This document shows, piece by piece, positions 8,160-15,445 of a stretch of 23,284 nucleotides of DNA (its first letter is position 1; the number at the start of each line of letters is the position of its first letter). The stretch spans positions 1 to 23,284 of the forward strand of contig CAMPHU010000056.1 in NCBI GenBank assembly GCA_946886065.1. Direction: 5' to 3'. The position numbers were made by a program, and so were the translations under genes. This stretch comes from an uncultured Massilia sp. GTDB taxonomy: Bacteria > Pseudomonadota > Gammaproteobacteria > Burkholderiales > Burkholderiaceae. The notes beneath the pieces are model-generated. The model worked only from the letters and a program-made list of their open reading frames with translations. It was not told the DNA's origin and ran no database searches.

Positions 8160-9560
8160 CTAGACCACGGCGGCACTGAACGACTCGGGCCGTCGCGCAA
8201 GCAGCTGGGACAGCCGCTGCAGGCCCGCGCGCAAGCGTCCGCGGTCCTTGATGCTGCCCAGGGAGATCCGGATCGCATTCACGGAACCGCCGTTCGTTGC
8301 GAATGCCTCGGCCGGCGTGACCGCGATGCCCTCGCCATCCGCTACACGCGCAAGTTCGGAGGAGCGCCAATGCGCCGGCAAATCGAGCCATACATGCAGT
8401 CCGTCTCCGGCGCCACTGTAGAGCCCGGCAAGAATATCGCGCGCCATCCGCTGGCGCAGGCGCGCCTCCTTGCGCACGCCTTCCATCAATGCGCCGGCCG
8501 AACCGTCGAGTATCCACTGGGTGGCCAGCGCCGCCGTCAGCGGGGCGGCCATCAGCGCAAACGATCTCAGCGCGGCCAGGAAGCGTTCCCGCTCTTGCGG
8601 ATCGGGTACCAGCACGAAGGCGACCCGCAAGCCCGGCGTCAGGCATTTCGACAGGGTCGAGATGTAGTAGACATGTCCAGGCGCAAACGTGGCAATGGGC
8701 GGCGGCGGGGCGTCGGCGAGGAGCCAGTACGGATCGTCTTCGACGATGCGCACATCGCAGCGCTTTGCGATGGCGGCAAGTTCCTTCCGGCGGCGTTCAG
8801 GATAGGTGAGCGCGGTCGGGTTCTGGCAGGTCGGATTGAGGTAGACCAGCCCGGGCTTGTGCGCGCGGCAGGCATCCTCGAGCAGCCCGGGCACCATCCC
8901 GTGCCCGTCCGCTCCCACTGCGATGATGCGGCGGCCGAACTGGGTCGCCGCGGCGCGCAAGCCGGGATAGCTCGCCGGCTCGGCCAGGATGAGGTCGCCG
9001 GGCTCGGTCAGCGCAAGCATCAATGCGGCGATCGCTGCTTGCGCACCCGGACAGACAAGGACCTGCCCGGCATCCAGATGCCCGAACATCGGTTCGAGCC
9101 ATCTCGCTCCAGCCTTGCGGTCGGCATCGCTGCCGCCTCCCAGGTGGTAGGTCATCAGCAATGCATTATCCGCCCGCATCAGCACTTGGGACAGTCCTTG
9201 TTTCAGCAGGTCGTCGAAGTCCACGCCATCCGGCGGCGGCGGGGTGTTCATGCCCAGGTCGAGCACCGGGCTCAACTCGGCTTTTGGCGCCGCCACATAC
9301 GTGCCGCGCGCGCCGCGGCCCTCCAGCAGCTTGCGGCGCCTGGCTTCGTCATAGGCGCGGGTGACCGTGGTCAGGTCGACATCCAGTTGCGCCGCCAGCC
9401 GGCGCTGCGGGGGCAGGCGGTCGCCCGGTTTCAGCGAACCATCCGCCACTGCCGTCTGCAAGGCATCCGCGATCTGCAGGAAACGCGGCCCGCCGTGCAC
9501 GGCCATGCGCGGCAACCACACCGGGAGGTCATCATCTTGCATGGATTTCAACTGGGACAT
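8160..9560 (-). CDS. MocR-type transcription regulator (GntR wHTH fused to PLP aminotransferase fold)
   Basis: MocR regulators sense PLP or an amino-compound through a fold-type I aminotransferase domain and control a neighbouring gene. Residues ~25-90 form the winged helix (RFLQIADALQTAVADGSLKPGDRLPPQRRLA, then TVTRAYDEARRRKLL). The aminotransferase part keeps NPTCQNPT (Asn247), EDDPYW (275-279) and the PLP lysine Lys305 in STLSKCLTPGLRVAFV. The start at 9560 gives 466 residues, a normal length; a longer in-frame ATG at 9668 adds 36 residues unlike the family. No clear Shine-Dalgarno is seen for either. It is convergent with the SGNH gene (23 bp gap) and divergent from the small membrane protein gene, which makes that gene its most likely local target. 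Confidence 0.9.
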   Translation of the reverse strand: MSQLKSMQDDDLPVWLPRMAVHGGPRFLQIADALQTAVADGSLKPGDRLPPQRRLAAQLDVDLTTVTRAYDEARRRKLLEGRGARGTYVAAPKAELSPVLDLGMNTPPPPDGVDFDDLLKQGLSQVLMRADNALLMTYHLGGGSDADRKAGARWLEPMFGHLDAGQVLVCPGAQAAIAALMLALTEPGDLILAEPASYPGLRAAATQFGRRIIAVGADGHGMVPGLLEDACRAHKPGLVYLNPTCQNPTALTYPERRRKELAAIAKRCDVRIVEDDPYWLLADAPPPPIATFAPGHVYYISTLSKCLTPGLRVAFVLVPDPQERERFLAALRSFALMAAPLTAALATQWILDGSAGALMEGVRKEARLRQRMARDILAGLYSGAGDGLHVWLDLPAHWRSSELARVADGEGIAVTPAEAFATNGGSVNAIRISLGSIKDRGRLRAGLQRLSQLLARRPESFSAAVV

Positions 9561-9680
9561 TTTGTCTCGATGTATGGAAATTGCTTTTAAGTAGAATGCC
9601 TCAACACGGGCAGCAACACCATCCTTGCATGGCGAGCCGCCGAGGTTTTCCCCTTTTTCATCTTTCATTGGCTCAACATC

Positions 9681-9917
9681 ATGGATTGGTTCCCTATCGT
9701 CGCCGGCACGTTCAAGGTTCTTGCCTTAGGCACGGGCATGTTCTTCGCCATCAAATGGCATTACGATCAGGGGAAGAAGGAGAAGGAGATGGATCGGCGC
9801 GCGGTGCTGCGTGCGGCCGGCATGGCGGCCGCAGTTTTCGTGCTGTCGCTCCTGGGCCTGGGGCTGTTCACCCTGGTCCTGATCAGGAAGTTCGGTCTGG
9901 ACATGGGTCTCCCGTGA
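9681..9917 (+). CDS. Small two-helix membrane protein, function unknown
   Basis: A 78-residue product. I see a hydrophobic helix at about residues 4-23 (FPIVAGTFKVLALGTGMFFA), a charged linker HYDQGKKEKEMDRRAVLR, and a second helix at about 46-69 (AAVFVLSLLGLGLFTLVLI), ending KFGLDMGLP. The positive linker between two helices predicts a hairpin with the loop in the cytoplasm. No clear Shine-Dalgarno precedes the ATG at 9681. It is kept as a gene because of its membrane-protein profile, its start in a divergent gap and its neat end 5 bp from the convergent MOSC gene. It is divergent from the MocR regulator. I do not recognise a family. Confidence 0.65.
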   Translation: MDWFPIVAGTFKVLALGTGMFFAIKWHYDQGKKEKEMDRRAVLRAAGMAAAVFVLSLLGLGLFTLVLIRKFGLDMGLP

Positions 9918-9922
9918 TGGTT

Positions 9923-10639
9923 TCAACGCGGCCGCCCACGCGTGGCGACCTGGCCGCTGCGGCCTTCGTCGCCGAACAGTCCGGCGCCGTCCCAGCGCGG
10001 CAGCGTGGAGGGCGCGGAAGCCGGTACGGCCTTGCCCGCGTAGGCGGGGCCGAAGGAGGCGATGGCGCGGGGGAAGGCGCGGCAATAGCTGCCGGCGATG
10101 CCGGCCAGGTGGGCCAGCCGGGCGTAGGCGAGGACGCGGCCGGGCGGCAGCGCGTCCAGCACGCGGCGTACCCGTTCGCGCCAGTCCTCCGGCCAGGGCG
10201 GCAGCCGCGGTCCGAGGTCGAGCACGCGGTCGCCGGCGCGGATGCGGCCTCCCGCCAGGACCCGGGCCAGCACGCCGCGCCGCCGGCCGATGGCGCGCGC
10301 GAGGCCCGGCTGGTGCCGGTCCAGGCTGCCGCAGGCTTCACACTGGAACATCAGGCGCAGCAGCACCTCGTCGCCGATGCGCAGGACCGTGCCCGAGGCC
10401 AGGTCCGCCGTATCGGCGTCGAGCAGCAGGTTCTCGCGCAGGGCCAGCGGCGGCAGCGCAAGGCCGGCGTAGGCCGGCGCGCCCGCCAGCAGCAGCTGGC
10501 GCGGCGAGATGGGGTCGGCGTGCAGGTCGTGCTCCAGCCCGCGGCCTGCCAGGGCCTCCGCCTGTGCAACGCGCTCAGGCGGCTTGCCTGGCGAGCGGCG
10601 CACCGCGATGGCGAGGAGTTGTCCAAGGTCTTTCTGCAT
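9923..10639 (-). CDS. MOSC domain fused to a cysteine-less MGMT/ATL-like domain
   Basis: The 238-residue product has a MOSC domain at ~1-143: GRGLEHDLH (32-40), RQLLLAG, RENLLLD (68-74), a CEAC pair (Cys100, Cys103), and RGVLARVLAGGRIRAGD (121-137). MOSC proteins bind or carry sulfur, as in molybdenum-cofactor sulfurases and YiiM, with one conserved cysteine. Residues ~153-210 resemble the DNA-binding domain of O6-alkylguanine methyltransferases: RERVRRVLDALPPGRVLAYARLAHLAG, then SYCRAFPRAI. The alkyl-accepting PCHRV is missing; AVPAS stands at about that place. So this half would be an alkyltransferase-like protein at most, or a degenerate domain. The pairing suggests sulfur or base-lesion chemistry at DNA, which is inference only. 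The start at 10639 has no strong ribosome site. Confidence 0.72.
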   Translation of the reverse strand: MQKDLGQLLAIAVRRSPGKPPERVAQAEALAGRGLEHDLHADPISPRQLLLAGAPAYAGLALPPLALRENLLLDADTADLASGTVLRIGDEVLLRLMFQCEACGSLDRHQPGLARAIGRRRGVLARVLAGGRIRAGDRVLDLGPRLPPWPEDWRERVRRVLDALPPGRVLAYARLAHLAGIAGSYCRAFPRAIASFGPAYAGKAVPASAPSTLPRWDGAGLFGDEGRSGQVATRGRPR

Positions 10640-10692
10640 GCGCTCATTCTAGCGAGGGGACGCAGGCAGCCACACACGACAGGGGATCCAGC

Positions 10693-11853
10693 ATGATCAA
10701 CCCAACCCGATACCCACGCATCCGGCTCGGCATGGTGGGCGGCGGCGAAGGCGCCTTCATCGGCGCCGTGCACCGCATTGCGGCGCGCCTCGATGACCGC
10801 TACGAGCTCGTCGCCGGGGCGCTGTCGTCGACCCCCGGGGCCGCGCGCCGCTCCGGCCTGGCCGCCGGCCTCGACATGACGCGCATCTACGACGACTACG
10901 CCGTCATGGCGCACATGGAAAGCGCCCGTCCGGACGGCATCGAGGCGGTCAGCATCGTCACGCCCAACCATTTGCATGCGCCGATGGCGCGCGCCTTCCT
11001 TGACGCGGGCATCCACGTCATCTGCGACAAGCCGGTCACCACCACCAGCGCGGACGCGCGCATGCTGCGGGAACTGGCGCGCGAGCGCGGGCTGGTGTTC
11101 GCGGTCACGCACAACTATTCGGCCTATGCGATGGTGCGCCACGCGCGCCAGATGGTGCGCGGCGGCGAGCTGGGCGAGGTGAGGGTGGTGCAGCTGCAGT
11201 ATGCCCAGGACTGGCTGGCGCAGAACATCGAGCAGGCGGGCCAGAAGCAGGCGGCGTGGCGCACCGATCCGGCCCGCTCGGGCGGCGGCGCCATCGGCGA
11301 CATCGGCACCCATGCCTGGCAGCTGGCGGACAGCATCGTCGGCCTGCCGGTGGAGGCCGTCGCGGCCGAGTTGAGCAGCTTCGTGCCGGGACGGGCGGTG
11401 GACGACGACGTGCAGGTGCTGCTGCGCTACCGGGGCGGGGCGCGCGGCATGCTGTGGGCCAGCCAGGTGGCCACCGGCCACGCCAACGACCTGCGCATCG
11501 GCGTCTATGGCAGCATGGGCAGCATCCAGTGGCGCCAGGAGCAGCCGGACGAATTGCTGTGGACCCCGCTGGGCGAGCCGACCCGCATCCTGAAGCGCGG
11601 CGCGGCGGCGGCGAATGCGGCGGCGGCGCGCCTGTCGCGCATCCCCGCCGGGCATCCGGAAGGCTATCTGGAAGGATTCGCTTCGCTCTACGGCGAGATC
11701 GCCGAGCACTTGCTGGCCGCGCGCGAAGGCCGGGCGGCGCCGGTCGAAGCGGATTTTCCGACCATCGACGACGGCCTGCGCGCGGTGGAGTTCATCGAGG
11801 CCGTGCAGGCCTCGGCCCGCTCGGGCGGGAGCTGGGTGCGGCCCGGCGCCTGA
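10693..11853 (+). CDS. Gfo/Idh/MocA-family NAD(P)-dependent oxidoreductase
   Basis: Cytoplasmic dehydrogenase of the glucose-fructose oxidoreductase / inositol dehydrogenase family, acting on a sugar or polyol that is not identifiable here. The start at 10693 has AGGGGA 6 nt upstream. In 386 residues I see the Rossmann fingerprint GMVGGGEGAFIG (13-24), TPNHLHAPMA (90-99), CDKPV with the catalytic Lys113, and GGGAIGDIGTHAWQLA (197-212) with Asp203 and His207, the proton-transfer pair of the family. The N-terminal GGGEGAFIGAVHR form is typical of a bacterial subgroup often found in sugar catabolic or amino-sugar clusters. It is divergent from the MOSC-MGMT gene (53 bp gap) and convergent with the M28 peptidase. 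No transporter or kinase neighbour helps to set the substrate. Confidence 0.88.
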   Translation: MINPTRYPRIRLGMVGGGEGAFIGAVHRIAARLDDRYELVAGALSSTPGAARRSGLAAGLDMTRIYDDYAVMAHMESARPDGIEAVSIVTPNHLHAPMARAFLDAGIHVICDKPVTTTSADARMLRELARERGLVFAVTHNYSAYAMVRHARQMVRGGELGEVRVVQLQYAQDWLAQNIEQAGQKQAAWRTDPARSGGGAIGDIGTHAWQLADSIVGLPVEAVAAELSSFVPGRAVDDDVQVLLRYRGGARGMLWASQVATGHANDLRIGVYGSMGSIQWRQEQPDELLWTPLGEPTRILKRGAAAANAAAARLSRIPAGHPEGYLEGFASLYGEIAEHLLAAREGRAAPVEADFPTIDDGLRAVEFIEAVQASARSGGSWVRPGA

Positions 11854-11866
11854 GCGAAGGCGCGGG

Positions 11867-13315
11867 TTACTTCGCGCCGTGCAGCTTGCGCGAGGCGTCC
11901 AGGTACTTGGCGGCGTTCGGCACCTTGGTCCAGGCCGGCTTGACCGGATCGTTGGCGATGCCCAGGACCGCGTGCGCGACCATGCGGTTGATGCGCGCCA
12001 TGTTGTCGTAGTCGATCTTGTCCCAGGTGTCGTCCTTGCCGTGGTAGTCCGGGAAGCCGAAGGCCACGGCCAGCGTATGGGCGGGGACGCCGAGATCGGC
12101 CAGCGACTGGTTGTCGCTGAAGGCGAAGTAGCGGTCGCTGTTGACCGGGTGCTTCCACAGGCGGATGCCGGTCTTGTCGCCGGCCTTGCGCAACGCGTCG
12201 CTCACGGTCGAGTAGTCGAAGCCGGTCAGGGTCGCCGAGTTCACCTGCGGCCCTTCGCTGTCATCGGTGCGCCCCAGCTGCTCCAGGTTGATGTTGGCGA
12301 CCGTGTCCTTGACCGGGAATACCGGGTGGCGCCCGTAGTAGCGCGAGCCCAGCATGCCGAGTTCCTCGCCGAACAGCGCGATGAAGGCGATGCTGCGCTT
12401 CGGCCGCTCCTTCTGGGCCGCCAGCGCCGAGGCGATCTCGATCACCGACACGGTGCCGCTGCCGTCGTCGTTGGCGCCGTTGTAGATCTCGCCGTTGCGG
12501 ATGCCGACGTGGTCGTAGTGGGCGGTGAGCAGGACGTAGGTGTTCTTCAGCTGCGGATCCGCGCCGCGCAGCAGGCCGACCACGTTGCGCAGCTTGACCG
12601 GGCGCACTTCCGGCGCGCCGATCCTGGCCGCCACCGTGGCGCCGCCTTTTTCCAGCAGCGCGGCGGCCTCGGGCGCATGCAGGACCACGACAGGCGCACC
12701 GCCCTTGGCGGCGGGCTGTTCCGGATCGATCAGCCAGCCGCCGGGCGCGCCGTGGCGGCGTTCGCGGTCGACCATCACCACCAGCGCCGGCTTGCTCTGG
12801 AGCTTGTCCTGCAGGACGCGGGCCGCGCCGGGAACCGGCGCCGCCGGCACCACCAGCACCTTGCCGTTGGCCTCACCCTTGTCGTCCAGCGCCGCCTTCC
12901 AGTCCATGAACACGGCCGGCGTCGCCGCCAGCGAGACCGGGTCGCTGAAGCCGGCGGTGGCGCCGGCGGCGGGCACGCTGAGGACGCTGCCGCCCGCGCT
13001 CACGGTGAGGGCGAAGTCCGCCTCCTTGCGCTGGGCGTATTGCCAGTTGGCGGTCTGGAAGTAGCCGTCGTCGCCGGCCGGCTCCAGGCCGGCGCGGCGG
13101 AACTGGGCGGCGATGTACTCGCTGGCCAGGTCGAGGCCGCGCGAGGGCGTGCCGCGGCCTTCCAGCAGGTCCGAGGACAGGTAGGACAGGTGGCCGCGCA
13201 GCGAATCGGGCGAGATGCGGCTCGAGACGGCGTCGAGCGGCGCCTGGGCGAGCGCGGCGGCAGGCAGCAGTGGAAGGCTGAGGGCGAGGCTGAGGGCGGC
13301 GGCGAGTTGGCGCAT
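11867..13315 (-). CDS. Secreted M28-family zinc aminopeptidase with PA-domain-like insert
   Basis: Predicted exported di-zinc aminopeptidase or carboxypeptidase. The start at 13315 begins a textbook signal peptide (MRQLAAALSLALSLPLLPAA, cut near ALA-QA); a longer in-frame start at 13348 would add 11 polar residues before it. In 482 residues the metal ligands are AHYDHVG (His266, Asp268), NGANDDGSG (Asp283), GEELG (Glu317, Glu318), NINLEQLGR (Glu345, where Asp is commoner) and DYHGKDDTWDKID (His425). An insert at ~130-240 (KVLVVPA, PALVVMVDRERR, GGAPVVVLHAPEA) looks like the protease-associated lid domain. It is convergent with the Gfo/Idh gene with 13 bp between, and divergent from the LytS-type kinase across a 213-bp gap that holds a promoter-overlapping palindrome. 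Confidence 0.9.
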   Translation of the reverse strand: MRQLAAALSLALSLPLLPAAALAQAPLDAVSSRISPDSLRGHLSYLSSDLLEGRGTPSRGLDLASEYIAAQFRRAGLEPAGDDGYFQTANWQYAQRKEADFALTVSAGGSVLSVPAAGATAGFSDPVSLAATPAVFMDWKAALDDKGEANGKVLVVPAAPVPGAARVLQDKLQSKPALVVMVDRERRHGAPGGWLIDPEQPAAKGGAPVVVLHAPEAAALLEKGGATVAARIGAPEVRPVKLRNVVGLLRGADPQLKNTYVLLTAHYDHVGIRNGEIYNGANDDGSGTVSVIEIASALAAQKERPKRSIAFIALFGEELGMLGSRYYGRHPVFPVKDTVANINLEQLGRTDDSEGPQVNSATLTGFDYSTVSDALRKAGDKTGIRLWKHPVNSDRYFAFSDNQSLADLGVPAHTLAVAFGFPDYHGKDDTWDKIDYDNMARINRMVAHAVLGIANDPVKPAWTKVPNAAKYLDASRKLHGAK

Positions 13316-13335
13316 GTGATCGTGCTCTCTAAATA

Positions 13336-13370
13336 GTAAGAATGGCAATATCGCACGGGAGTATTCTTAC
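13336..13370. promoter_or_regulatory. Spaced inverted repeat straddling the M28 gene promoter, candidate operator
   Basis: GTAAGAAT (13336-13343) and ATTCTTAC (13363-13370) are perfect 8-bp inverted arms 19 bp apart. One arm lies against the -35 and the other near the predicted transcription start of the M28 peptidase gene. This is the usual geometry for a dimeric repressor covering a promoter. Confidence 0.45.
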
Positions 13371-13376
13371 GGTCAA
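13347..13376 (-). promoter_or_regulatory. Sigma-70-like promoter for the M28 peptidase gene
   Basis: On the minus strand TTGACC (13371-13376) and GATATT (13347-13352) are separated by 18 bp. The expected start of transcription is near 13340, giving a leader of about 25 nt before the ATG at 13315. Confidence 0.45.
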
Positions 13377-13528
13377 CACAGTGAATCCGTCCAGTATGTA
13401 TGTCGCGGCCTTCATTTCGGTCGGCTCCGGGCCCGGTTGGCGGCATCCGGGATCCGCTTCGTCGCACCCGGCTTGGCCCCGCGGCGGTGCGCGGGCAGAA
13501 TGCCTGCACCTGTTGCTATCCGGATAAA

Positions 13529-14650
13529 ATGATGAGTATGTCTCGCGCCATTCCCGCCATTCCCGCCATCCCCGCGGCGAACCCGCGCCCGCGCCTGGTG
13601 CGCCTGTTCGAGGACATGCGGCTCGCCCTGGTCATCAGCGTCCTGGCCGCCGTGGTCATTACTCTCGTGGTCGGCAAGCCCGAGCTGCTGTACGAGCAGC
13701 TGGTGTTCTCGCTGTGCATCGGCATGCTGGCCTTCGGCATGGTCGACGGCGCGCGCCTGCTGTGGTGGGACCGGTCCGAATGGACCCCGCGCCAGTGGCT
13801 GCCCTTCCTCGGCATGATGGTGCTGGCGGCGCCGGTCGCCCATTACACCGGCATGCGCCTGGGATTCGCGATCATGGGCTACACGATGCCGACCCTGGCC
13901 GAGTATCCGACGCCGGGCCGGGTCAGCATGATCGTGCTGACCTTCGGCGTCATCACCGCGATGGTGATCCTGGTGCGGCACCGCGACCGCCTGCGCCGCA
14001 TTCGCCAGGAACATGCCGACGCGCGCCTGCGCACCGAGGTCATCGAGCGCCAGGCGCTCCAGGCCCAGCTGCGCCTGCTGCAGGCCCAGATCGAGCCGCA
14101 CATGCTGTTCAACACCCTGGCCAACCTGCAGGGCCTGATCGCCCTCGACCCGGAGCGCGCCGGCCGCATGCTCGACCAGCTGATCCAGTACCTGCGCGCC
14201 ACCCTCAGCGCCACCCGCAGCGAAAGCACCACCCTGGCCCAGGAGTTCGCGGCCATGGACGCCTACCTGGGCCTGATGGGCGTGCGCATGGGCGAGCGCC
14301 TCGCCAGCCGCCTGAGCCTGCCCGATGAGCTGCGCGGCGTGCGCCTGCCGCCGATGCTGCTGCAGCCGCTGGTGGAGAACGCCATCATCCACGGCCTGGA
14401 GCCGAAGATCGAGGGCGGCGAGGTGGCGATCGCCGCCGAGGCCAGGGACGGACTGCTCGAGATCACGGTGCGCGACACCGGGCTCGGCCTGCGCGACACG
14501 CCCGAGAGCCGCGGCGGCGGGGTGGGCGTGTCCACCACCCGCGAGCGCCTGCAGGCGATCTACGGCGACCGCGCCGCCATCGTGCTCGCGCCGAACCGGC
14601 CGCAGGGCGCCATCGTACGACTCACCTTACCCCTGGAGACCACAGCATGA
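13529..14650 (+). CDS. LytS/YpdA-type membrane sensor histidine kinase
   Basis: Sensor of a LytS/LytTR two-component pair. The 373-residue product has four predicted membrane helices (~32-49, 56-78, 92-109, 132-149) with almost no extracytoplasmic domain, so it may sense membrane state or a small ligand. A coiled linker (~150-185) follows. The kinase core has the H-box QAQIEPHMLFNTLANLQ with His191, the N-box LVENAIIHG with Asn284, DTGLG (316-320) and GGGVGVSTTRERLQ; this is the His_kinase (PF06580) type. The start is not certain: ATG triplets at 13529, 13532 and 13538 are all in frame, with no clear Shine-Dalgarno. The N-terminus holds the repeat AIPAIPAIPAA, encoded by a 9-bp tandem repeat. 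The stop overlaps the response-regulator start by ATGA. Confidence 0.9.
   Translation: MMSMSRAIPAIPAIPAANPRPRLVRLFEDMRLALVISVLAAVVITLVVGKPELLYEQLVFSLCIGMLAFGMVDGARLLWWDRSEWTPRQWLPFLGMMVLAAPVAHYTGMRLGFAIMGYTMPTLAEYPTPGRVSMIVLTFGVITAMVILVRHRDRLRRIRQEHADARLRTEVIERQALQAQLRLLQAQIEPHMLFNTLANLQGLIALDPERAGRMLDQLIQYLRATLSATRSESTTLAQEFAAMDAYLGLMGVRMGERLASRLSLPDELRGVRLPPMLLQPLVENAIIHGLEPKIEGGEVAIAAEARDGLLEITVRDTGLGLRDTPESRGGGVGVSTTRERLQAIYGDRAAIVLAPNRPQGAIVRLTLPLETTA
13550..13576 (+). repeat. 9-bp tandem repeat inside the kinase N-terminus
   Basis: ATTCCCGCC, ATTCCCGCC and ATCCCCGCG follow each other and encode IPA IPA IPA ahead of the first membrane helix. The in-frame period means copy number could vary by slippage without breaking the gene. 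Confidence 0.6.
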
Positions 14651-15438
14651 CCCGTGCACTCATCGCCGAAGACGAACCGATCCTCGCCGCCGTCCTGGCC
14701 AAGACCCTGGAGCGCCTCTGGCCGGCGCTGGAGATCGTGGCCACTGCCCCGAACGGCGTGGCGGCCGTGGAGCAGGCGCTGGCGCTGCGTCCCGATGTGC
14801 TCTTCCTCGACATCAAGATGCCGGGCCAGACCGGCCTGGAAGCGGCCGAGGAGCTGGCCGAGCGCTGGGAAGGGCCGGCGCCTTTCCCGCAGGTGGTGTT
14901 CGTGACCGCCTACGACGAGTTCGCGGTCCAGGCCTTCGAGCGCGCCGCCGCCGACTACGTGCTCAAGCCGGTGAGCGAGGAGCGCCTGGCCCGCACCGTC
15001 GAGCGCCTGCGGGGCCGCCTGCAGGAGCAGGGAGAAGCCAGGCACGAGGACGGCGCCCTGGCCCAGCTGGTGGGCCAGCTCCAGGCCTTGCTGCCGCAGG
15101 CGGCCGCGCCCGAGCGCCTGAGCATGATCCGCGCCGCCGTCGGCAGCATGGTGCGCATGATTCCGGTCTCGGACGTGGTGCTGTTCCAGGCCGTCGACAA
15201 GTACGTCAACGTGGCCACCGCGGACAGCGAAGCGCTGATCCGCCTGCCGCTGAAGGACTTGCTGCCCCAGCTCGACCCGCAGGAATTCCAGCAGATTAAC
15301 CGCGGCACGGTGGTCAACATGCGCTGCGTGGCCAGCGCCGGCCGCGACACCATGGGCAAGGTGGTCCTCAACCTGCGCAACCGTCCGGAAAAGCCGCGCG
15401 TCAGCCCGGTGTTCGCGCACCTGTTCCGGCAGATGTGA
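14647..15438 (+). CDS. LytTR-family response regulator
   Basis: DNA-binding partner of the upstream kinase, translated by ATGA overlap. The 263-residue product has a receiver domain at ~1-125: acidic pocket Glu8-Asp9, phosphoacceptor Asp55 in LFLDIKMPG, Thr87 in VFVTAYDEF and Lys107 in YVLKPV. After a linker (~125-160), the C-terminus is a LytTR domain: MVRMIPVSDVVLFQAVDKYVNV, ALIRLPLKDLLPQL, FQQINRGTVVNM and VSPVFAHLFRQM. This domain binds imperfect direct repeats about 20 bp apart. I did not find a convincing LytTR site in the window, so its targets are probably elsewhere. The gene is convergent with the GGDEF-EAL gene, with 7 bp between stops. Confidence 0.93.
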   Translation: MTRALIAEDEPILAAVLAKTLERLWPALEIVATAPNGVAAVEQALALRPDVLFLDIKMPGQTGLEAAEELAERWEGPAPFPQVVFVTAYDEFAVQAFERAAADYVLKPVSEERLARTVERLRGRLQEQGEARHEDGALAQLVGQLQALLPQAAAPERLSMIRAAVGSMVRMIPVSDVVLFQAVDKYVNVATADSEALIRLPLKDLLPQLDPQEFQQINRGTVVNMRCVASAGRDTMGKVVLNLRNRPEKPRVSPVFAHLFRQM

Positions 15439-15445
15439 AGGTGTT

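Noticed and set aside
11615..13336. A 573-codon plus-strand frame opposite the M28 peptidase
   Set aside because: Val/Gly/Ala/Arg-rich antisense reading; the minus strand carries a signal peptide and full zinc-ligand set.
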